Positions 1 through 6,217 of a stretch of 6,217 nucleotides of DNA are shown piece by piece. The stretch comes from Planctomycetota bacterium (GTDB lineage Bacteria > Planctomycetota > Planctomycetia > Isosphaerales > Isosphaeraceae), in NCBI GenBank assembly GCA_021807585.1, contig JAKBCQ010000184.1, positions 1 to 6,217 on the forward strand, read 5' to 3'. The notes beneath the pieces are model-generated. The model ran no database searches. It had not been told where the DNA came from and saw nothing but the letters and a program-made list of their open reading frames with translations. How positions within the stretch are numbered: the first letter of the stretch is position 1; every line of letters starts with the position of its first letter. The position numbers and the translations under genes were made by a program.

Positions 1-2
1 GA

Positions 3-86
3 GGCGCGGGTGGGGCTTCTCGCTCGCTTCTGAAACTCCGTTCACACGAAGATGTTGCGAAAAGCGTCGAGCGGTTGTTATCGTGA
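3..86 (+). CDS. possible C-terminal tail of an upstream gene (partial)
   Basis: The frame starting at base 3 is open from the window edge to a TGA at 84-86. It encodes about 27 residues ending in HEDVAKSVERLLS, which looks like an amphipathic C-terminal helix. The other two plus frames also stop early, one of them within 33 bases. The tail is too short to assign to a family. A 107-nt gap follows before the subunit A gene. This could equally be chance open frame, since stop-free stretches of this size are common in GC-rich DNA. I do not recognise the protein. Confidence 0.22.
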   Translation, partial: GAGGASRSLLKLRSHEDVAKSVERLLS

Positions 87-111
87 GGACGATTTGAGAG
101 GAAGACGGCCT

Positions 112-131
112 GCCGAGAGTTCAAACTCGGC
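112..131 (+). other. short GC-rich hairpin in the leader of the subunit A gene
   Basis: GCCGAG (112-117) and CTCGGC (126-131) are perfect inverted repeats around an 8-nt loop. No run of T follows, so this is not a standard intrinsic terminator. It lies 62 nt upstream of the subunit A start and could be a leader RNA hairpin, or chance in GC-rich DNA. I found no convincing -35/-10 promoter pair between 87 and 193. Confidence 0.25.
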
Positions 132-174
132 GCCGACGGATGAACTGACCGCCCGTTACGAAGCGGCGGCTTGC

Positions 175-191
175 GGGGAGCGAAGACGGAG
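175..191 (+). promoter_or_regulatory. weak or badly spaced ribosome binding site of subunit A
   Basis: Two purine blocks precede the ATG at 194. GGGGAG (175-180) is 13 nt away, longer than usual, and GGAG (188-191) is only 2 nt away, which is too close. Neither is ideal. The ATG is still the only possible start nearby: the frame has a stop at 146-148 and no ATG, GTG or TTG between that stop and 194. Subunit A may therefore be translated weakly or rely on the leader; that last point is inference. Confidence 0.35.
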
Positions 192-193
192 CG

Positions 194-2701
194 ATGGCCA
201 AACGCGGTCGAAGGAACGCCGGAGAACCCGAAAGCCGGCGCGGATTGCACGAACAAATCGAGGACGTTTCGCTCGCCGAGGCGACACGCTCGCGTTACCT
301 CAACTACGCGCTCTCGGTCATCACGTCGCGGGCCCTCCCCGACGTTCGCGACGGCCTCAAACCCGTCCAGCGGCGCATCCTTTACGCGATGTGGAACGAT
401 CTTAACCTCTCGGCCACATCGCGTTATATCAAATGCGCCGCGATCGTCGGCGAGGTGATGAAAACCTATCACCCGCACGGCGATCAGGCGATCTACGACG
501 CGCTCGTTCGGATGGCGCAGAACTTCAGCCTAAGGTATCCCCTCGTAGACGGTTACGGCAATTTCGGCTCGATCGACGGCGACCCTCCCGCGGCGTATCG
601 TTACACCGAGGCCAGGCTCACCAAAATCGCCGAAGAATTACTTGTTGAAATCGGCCAGTCGACCGTCGATTTTCGACCCAATTACGCTTCGACCGATCAA
701 GAGCCCGTCGTTCTGCCGGCTCGATTGCCCGTGCTCTTGATCAACGGCGCGTCGGGTATCGCCGTCGGCATGGCGACGAATATCCCGCCGCACAACCTTC
801 GCGAGGTGTCGAACGCGCTCCTCGCTCTGCTCGACGACCGCGATCTGCACCCCGATAAGCTCGTTAAATACATCAAAGGTCCTGATTTTCCGACGGGCGG
901 GATCATTCTGAACACCGCCGACGAGATCCGCCAGATTTACGCGACGGGGCAGGGATCGATCAAAATACGAGGGTCGCACGCGGTCGATCCCGAAAAGGCG
1001 AATCATGTCGTCATCGACGCGATCCCCTACGGAGTCGAAAAGGACGCGCTCGTTCAACGGATCGGCGAACTTATCTCCAAGGGACAGGTTCCCCAGCTCG
1101 TCAACGTCAAAGATCTGAGCACCGACGAGATCCGCGTCGTTCTCGAACTTCGCCCCGGCGCCGGCGCCGAGGCGGCTCTTGCTTATCTTTACAAAAATAC
1201 ATCATTGCAGGTGAATTTCGGCGTCAACCTGACGTGTCTTTTGCCCGCGGAGGGCGCCGAGGTGGCCGTTCCCGACCGGCTCGACCTCAAGACGATCCTC
1301 TTGCATTTCCTCGATTTTCGCCTGCGGGTCGTGGTGCGAAGGTTGAATCATGAACTCGAGAACTTGCTTAAGCGCATTCATATTCTCGAGGGATTCGCGA
1401 TCGTCTTCAACAATCTCGACGAGGCGATCAAGATCATTCGGGCGTCGGACGGCAAGGCCGACGCGGCGCCCAAGCTGATCCGTCGGTTCGATCTTTCCGA
1501 GCTCCAGGCCGATGCGATCCTTGAAACCAAGCTGTATCGCCTGGGCAAGCTCGAGATTAAAGACATTTTGGACGAGCTCGCCGCCAAACGGAAACGCGTC
1601 GCCGAGATCGAGGCGCTGCTCGCGGATGAATCGTCGCTCTGGAAGATCATTCGCGGCGAAATTAAAGAACTCGCCAAGATTTACGGCGACGATCGCCGTA
1701 CTCGAATCGAGGCGCCGACCGCGGTCGCGGTCGAATACCGCGAGGAAGAATACATCGTCGACGACGACGCGTGGGTCATCGTCACCCGCACCGGCTGGAT
1801 TAAAAGACAAAAGTCTTTCGCCGACGTCGCCGGAATTCGCGTTCGCGACGACGACAAGATCGGCTGGATTTACCGCGCCCGGGCTCGCCAAACGATCACC
1901 CTCTTCACCGATCGCGGGGTCGGCTATACGCTCCGAGTCAACGACATTCCTCTGACGACCGGCCACGGCGAGCCGATTCAAAAGATGTTCGCTCTTGAAG
2001 ATCAAGAACATCTTGTCGGGGTGATCTGTCATGATCCGCGGTGTCTCCCCTCCGCCGAGCTTCAGCCGCCGTCGGCGGGATCGGACGAGGGTCGTTCGGG
2101 CGAATCGTTCTTGAGCGTCGAGCTTGCGCACGCGAAGGAACGAACCGGAGAGAACGGCGAATCTCACGTGAACGGGTCGTCCAACGGCGACGGCAAATCT
2201 CCCGCGCCTCCGTTCGGCGTCGCGGCGACCGCGGGGGGAAAGATCCTCCGCTTTTCGATCGCGTCATTCGCGGCGGTGTCGACCCGCAAGGGGAGGAGCG
2301 TCGTTCGGCTCGATTCCGAAGTCCCCAACGACCTCGTCGTCGGCGTCGAGGCTTCGGACGGGTCCGAGAACGTCTGTCTGGCGACTCGCAACGCGCGCGT
2401 GCTGATTTTCCCCGTCGCCGAGGTCAACGTCGTCGCGGGAGCGGCGAAGGGGGTCGCGGCGATCAAGCTGTTGCACGACGACCGCGTTCTCGGATTTACA
2501 CTCGCCGATCGCGTCCGCGAAGGGCTCGAAGTCCGCACCAATCGGGGCGCGACGATGATCGTCCGAGCCACCAAATATCCCGTCGCCTCCCGCGGCGGCA
2601 AGGGCTACGCCGTGCTCCAACGGGGAACGATCGAGGCCGTCGTCCCCGCCGAGGCGCGACCCGTTCCCCCCGCCGAGGAGATCGATCAAAATACAAATTG
2701 A
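194..2701 (+). CDS. parC: type IIA DNA topoisomerase subunit A (topoisomerase IV ParC-like / GyrA family)
   Basis: This is the DNA breakage-reunion subunit of an A2B2 type II topoisomerase. It cuts both strands of a gate duplex, holds the 5' ends on tyrosines and reseals them after strand passage. The 835-residue protein starts with a short basic tail, then the winged-helix core (about 21-500) with [27 protein letters not shown] and YHPHGD. The catalytic pair is Arg136-Tyr137 in [25 protein letters not shown] (185-202) is the conserved intercalation/gate region. The coiled-coil arm contains LYRLGKLE (447-454), closer to the ParC LxxLAKLE form than to GyrA. A beta-pinwheel-like C-terminal domain covers about 515-820, interrupted by a Gly/Ser/Glu-rich insert at about 615-672. 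No QRRGGKG box is seen in the first blade, but SRGGKG occurs at 799-804. Length lies between E. coli ParC (752) and GyrA (875). Gln98 occupies the GyrA Ser83 position. Family assignment is secure; ParC rather than GyrA is inferred, mainly from its partner. Confidence 0.9.
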   Translation: MAKRGRRNAGEPESRRGLHEQIEDVSLAEATRSRYLNYALSVITSRALPDVRDGLKPVQRRILYAMWNDLNLSATSRYIKCAAIVGEVMKTYHPHGDQAIYDALVRMAQNFSLRYPLVDGYGNFGSIDGDPPAAYRYTEARLTKIAEELLVEIGQSTVDFRPNYASTDQEPVVLPARLPVLLINGASGIAVGMATNIPPHNLREVSNALLALLDDRDLHPDKLVKYIKGPDFPTGGIILNTADEIRQIYATGQGSIKIRGSHAVDPEKANHVVIDAIPYGVEKDALVQRIGELISKGQVPQLVNVKDLSTDEIRVVLELRPGAGAEAALAYLYKNTSLQVNFGVNLTCLLPAEGAEVAVPDRLDLKTILLHFLDFRLRVVVRRLNHELENLLKRIHILEGFAIVFNNLDEAIKIIRASDGKADAAPKLIRRFDLSELQADAILETKLYRLGKLEIKDILDELAAKRKRVAEIEALLADESSLWKIIRGEIKELAKIYGDDRRTRIEAPTAVAVEYREEEYIVDDDAWVIVTRTGWIKRQKSFADVAGIRVRDDDKIGWIYRARARQTITLFTDRGVGYTLRVNDIPLTTGHGEPIQKMFALEDQEHLVGVICHDPRCLPSAELQPPSAGSDEGRSGESFLSVELAHAKERTGENGESHVNGSSNGDGKSPAPPFGVAATAGGKILRFSIASFAAVSTRKGRSVVRLDSEVPNDLVVGVEASDGSENVCLATRNARVLIFPVAEVNVVAGAAKGVAAIKLLHDDRVLGFTLADRVREGLEVRTNRGATMIVRATKYPVASRGGKGYAVLQRGTIEAVVPAEARPVPPAEEIDQNTN

Positions 2702-2724
2702 TAACCGGAATAGAATATAAAAAT

Positions 2725-3588
2725 ATGAACGAATACGAAGGCAAAATCGAACAAGTTCAACGGCAATATCGAACCTCGTCGGACAACGTCCGTTCGTCGT
2801 TTTCCCGCGATCCCGAAGCCGCTCTTGAGCACTATCGTAATCTTGTCGATTTCTTAATCGGAGTCGCGCCTCCCGATTCCAAATCGGCTCGTCTCAAAGT
2901 TCTTGACGCGGGTTGTGGAACCGGATGGTCGACATATGCATTGTCCGAGAAGGGATACGACGCCTTGGGAGTCGATTTAAACGTCGATTCTTTCGAGCCG
3001 AAAACCTCCGATCGCTTGCGCTTCGCCGCGGGGAGCGTCTTGGGCGTCCCGTTTCGCAACGATCGATTCGATCTGGTCTTTTCTTATCAATGTATCGAGC
3101 ACGTTCCCAATCCGGAAAAAGCTCTTCAAGAAATGATACGCGTGTGCAAGCCGGGAGGCGTCGTGAGCGTGATCGGACCCAATCTGGTAACGCCTTTCGT
3201 TCCTCTTATGTACATCGCTAAACCGTCGGCTTGGAAATCGATCCCGCTGCGAAGGGTCGACTCCACTCCCAAACACCCGTACGGAAATACATGGCTAGAA
3301 AATATCGGGTCGATCTTTTATAAGTCATATCAACTTTCTCAAAAACTTTTAACTCCCGGGCCGACTTTCACGATGCGTATTCCCGACGATCGACCGCCGT
3401 TTCACGCCGACAACGACGCGTGCTATTTATGCAACCCTGTCGATTTAGTTCGATATTTTAAACGTCTTGGTTTTGAAATCTTACGAAGCGGTCGACCCGG
3501 AAGGCCTCCGTTGAGCCGGTTTTTAGCCGGAGGAACATGGGTCGCGGTCCGGAAGCCGATGGACGCTCCGGAACATAAAGGAATCTGA
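2725..3588 (+). CDS. class I SAM-dependent methyltransferase (Methyltransf_11/25 type), substrate unknown
   Basis: This is a 287-residue predicted soluble methyltransferase with a Rossmann-like fold. SAM-binding motif I is VLDAGCGTG (59-67), preceded by a helical N-terminus. The acidic residue after strand 2 is Asp84 in GVDLN. RFDLVFSYQCIEHV (114-127) is the usual FD-to-EH stretch, and CKPGG (141-145) is the post-motif III turn before strand 5. The C-terminal part (about 155-275) is less typical and probably forms the substrate cap. There is no DPPY/NPPY or PC catalytic motif, so a DNA adenine or cytosine-C5 methylase is unlikely; a small molecule, lipid, glycan or protein substrate is possible. 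The ATG at 2725 lies 24 nt after the subunit A stop with only a weak purine tract upstream. A TTG at 2698 is in frame and overlaps that stop, so it is an alternative start. The 3' half has AT-rich patches unlike its neighbours. The stop is 1 nt from the subunit B start. Confidence 0.88.
   Translation: MNEYEGKIEQVQRQYRTSSDNVRSSFSRDPEAALEHYRNLVDFLIGVAPPDSKSARLKVLDAGCGTGWSTYALSEKGYDALGVDLNVDSFEPKTSDRLRFAAGSVLGVPFRNDRFDLVFSYQCIEHVPNPEKALQEMIRVCKPGGVVSVIGPNLVTPFVPLMYIAKPSAWKSIPLRRVDSTPKHPYGNTWLENIGSIFYKSYQLSQKLLTPGPTFTMRIPDDRPPFHADNDACYLCNPVDLVRYFKRLGFEILRSGRPGRPPLSRFLAGGTWVAVRKPMDAPEHKGI
3577..3582 (+). promoter_or_regulatory. ribosome binding site of subunit B inside the methyltransferase end
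   Basis: AAAGGA lies 7 nt upstream of the ATG at 3590, within the last codons of the methyltransferase, whose TGA is at 3586-3588. This supports the 3590 start and suggests that translation of subunit B is coupled to that of the methyltransferase. Confidence 0.6.
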
Positions 3589-3589
3589 A

Positions 3590-5512
<1,923 letters not shown>

Positions 5513-5526
5513 GAGAAAAATGCTTC

Positions 5527-6003
5527 ATGAAGGCGATGATGTCAAAGGTTATAAAGCCTCCTTTTGATCGCGAGTCGGCGGTTTTGAAGGTTCGAATCGC
5601 CGAGGACGCCTGGAATTCGCGCGATCCCGAGCGGGTTGCTACGGGTTATTCGGTCGATTGCGTTTGGCGCAATCGCGTCGAGTTCATTCACGGCCGCGAT
5701 GAGATCGTCGCGTTCCTGACGCGAAAATGGCGTCGCGAGTTGGATTATCGTTTGATCAAAGAGTTGTGGGCTTATGAAGGTTCGCGGATCGCGGTCCGGT
5801 TCGCGTATGAATGGCGCGACGATTCGGGCTTTTGGTTCCGCTCGTACGGAAATGAAAACTGGGAGTTTCGTGAAGACGGCCTGATGAGTTATCGTCACGC
5901 GAGCATCAACGATCTGCCGATATCGGAATCGGACCGCGCGTTTCGTTGGCCGCTCGGCCGCCGTCCCGACGAACATCCCGGATTGACGGATCTGGGGCTT
6001 TGA
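5527..6003 (+). CDS. DUF1348 family protein, SnoaL-like / NTF2 fold, function unknown
   Basis: This is a 158-residue soluble protein matching the DUF1348 family pattern as I remember it. Visible motifs are PPFDRESAV (11-19), [13 protein letters not shown] (26-38), VWRNR (46-50), FLTRKW (63-68), [12 protein letters not shown] (72-83), SYGNENWEF (106-114) and [13 protein letters not shown] (125-137). The family has the cone-shaped SnoaL/NTF2 alpha+beta fold and is widespread in bacteria, without an established reaction. There is no signal peptide or membrane segment. The start is uncertain: in-frame ATGs lie at 5527, 5536 and 5539. The GAAGG at 5529-5533 would best serve 5539, giving 154 residues, while 5527 has only an A-rich AAGAGAAAAA tract (5511-5520) upstream. 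The gene follows subunit B by 14 nt with no terminator between them, so it may be co-transcribed. A role in topoisomerase function is not suggested by the sequence. Confidence 0.88.
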   Translation: MKAMMSKVIKPPFDRESAVLKVRIAEDAWNSRDPERVATGYSVDCVWRNRVEFIHGRDEIVAFLTRKWRRELDYRLIKELWAYEGSRIAVRFAYEWRDDSGFWFRSYGNENWEFREDGLMSYRHASINDLPISESDRAFRWPLGRRPDEHPGLTDLGL

Positions 6004-6024
6004 GACGAGTGCGGATCGCGGAAC

Positions 6025-6106
6025 GGCGAGTCGCCTCGCGAGCCTGCTTTTGTAAAAATGAATTCGTTGAAAACGGCTCACCCGGCGGTTCGCCCTCCCA
6101 TAAGAT
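6025..6106. repeat. direct repeat copy 1, non-coding, with mini-hairpins
   Basis: This is the first of two colinear, ungapped direct repeats, 111 bases apart start to start. By hand alignment the two copies match at 63 of 82 positions. The core from 6040 matches at 53 of 67, and the best block (about 6073-6106) is nearly identical, including CGGCGGTTCGCCCTCCC. The ends each carry a GGCG-NNN-CGCC stem: GGCGAGTCGCC (6025-6035) and GGCGGTTCGCC (6084-6094). Read on the minus strand, the conserved block gives WEGEPPGEP. From memory this resembles a motif dispersed through planctomycete genomes; I treat it as a non-coding repeat rather than a gene. A TTTT run at 6048-6051 follows the first stem, so it might also end transcription from the DUF1348 gene, but the stem is short and the spacing poor. 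Confidence 0.65.
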
Positions 6107-6135
6107 CACCGGCGCCGAAATCTCGATCCCGAGCG

Positions 6136-6217
6136 GGCGATGCGCCGACCGAGCAGGCATTTGTCAAAATCAAGAAGAACAAGACGGCTCACACGGCGGT
6201 TCGCCCTCCCAGAAGAT
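6136..6217. repeat. direct repeat copy 2, non-coding, reaching the window edge
   Basis: This is the second copy of the repeat at 6025-6106. It keeps both GGCG-NNN-CGCC stems, GGCGATGCGCC (6136-6146) and GGCGGTTCGCC (6195-6205). The first stem is preserved although its loop bases changed from AGT to ATG. The minus strand reads WEGEPPCEP and then runs into a stop, so coding potential is not maintained. The element, or an array of them, may continue beyond the window. Confidence 0.6.

Larger units (their letters stand above)
6004..6217. other. non-coding region downstream of the gene cluster
   Basis: No gene is supported here on either strand. The minus-strand open frame that crosses this region overlaps the DUF1348 gene and shows no recognisable domain. 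Most of the interval is taken up by the two repeat copies. The 29-base spacer between them (6107-6135) contains a CGGCGCCG palindrome. No strong intrinsic terminator is evident. Confidence 0.5.

Noticed and set aside
112..140. TTCAAAC inside a stem, resembling a tRNA T-arm
   Set aside because: The loop and closing pairs do not fit a T-arm (position 61 is not C, stem mismatched), and no acceptor, anticodon arm or CCA end is found.
1202..2167. 321-codon open frame on the minus strand opposite subunit A
   Set aside because: It is antisense to conserved topoisomerase sequence and has no recognisable domain.
2041..2724. Long N-terminal extension of the methyltransferase frame overlapping the end of subunit A
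   Set aside because: The extension is an out-of-frame, Arg-rich reading of subunit A coding sequence with no domain. The methyltransferase fold starts after the ATG at 2725.
2698..2724. AT-rich gap with TTGATA and TAGAAT as a possible promoter for the methyltransferase
   Set aside because: The two hexamers are only 7 nt apart, and no -10-like hexamer sits at 16-18 nt spacing.
6026..6053. Possible intrinsic terminator (GCGAG-TCGC-CTCGC then TTTTGT)
   Set aside because: The stem is only 5 bp and the T run begins 8 nt after it, too far for a standard terminator.
5542..6160. Minus-strand open frames across the DUF1348 gene and the repeat
   Set aside because: The plus-strand DUF1348 protein matches its family over its whole length; the minus frames have no domain and one includes the repeat-derived WEGEPPGEP.

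Overview
The window holds a compact plus-strand cluster built around a type IIA DNA topoisomerase. The order is subunit A (topoisomerase IV/gyrase A type, 194-2701), a class I SAM-dependent methyltransferase (2725-3588), subunit B (ParE-like, 3590-5512) and a small DUF1348 / SnoaL-like (NTF2-fold) protein (5527-6003). The gaps are 23, 1 and 14 nt and I see no convincing terminator between genes, so the four genes look like one transcription unit. This is inference; no transcript data are available.

Organism: codon use is GC-rich, with many CG and GATC/TCG-type words. The last 200 bases carry two copies of a repeat whose reverse strand reads WEGEPP-x-EP. From memory, unverified, that motif recurs in intergenic DNA and spurious ORFs of planctomycete genomes, so a planctomycete is my best guess. 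The A and B proteins mix GyrA/GyrB and ParC/ParE features, as expected for a lineage distant from Proteobacteria.

Layout. 1-193: a possible C-terminal tail of an upstream gene (to 86), then a leader with a short GC hairpin. 194-5512: topoisomerase A, methyltransferase and topoisomerase B. A and B would form the A2B2 enzyme that cuts, passes and reseals duplex DNA using ATP. All the catalytic residues I looked for are present: Arg136-Tyr137 in A; Glu42, Asn46, the Lys340 QTK loop and the TOPRIM acidic residues in B. The methyltransferase between them has an intact SAM-binding motif but no DNA-methyltransferase catalytic motif, so its substrate is unknown. 5527-6003: the DUF1348 protein. 6004-6217: non-coding, with the paired repeat; the second copy runs to the window edge.

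The points most worth a second look are: the methyltransferase lodged between the two topoisomerase subunits, its stop 1 nt from the parE start; a natural Gln at the quinolone-critical Ser83 position of subunit A; a C-terminal domain with no box in blade 1 but a GyrA-box-like motif in its last part, plus a low-complexity insert; and the paired repeats with conserved mini-hairpins. No clearly new defence or mobile system is visible.
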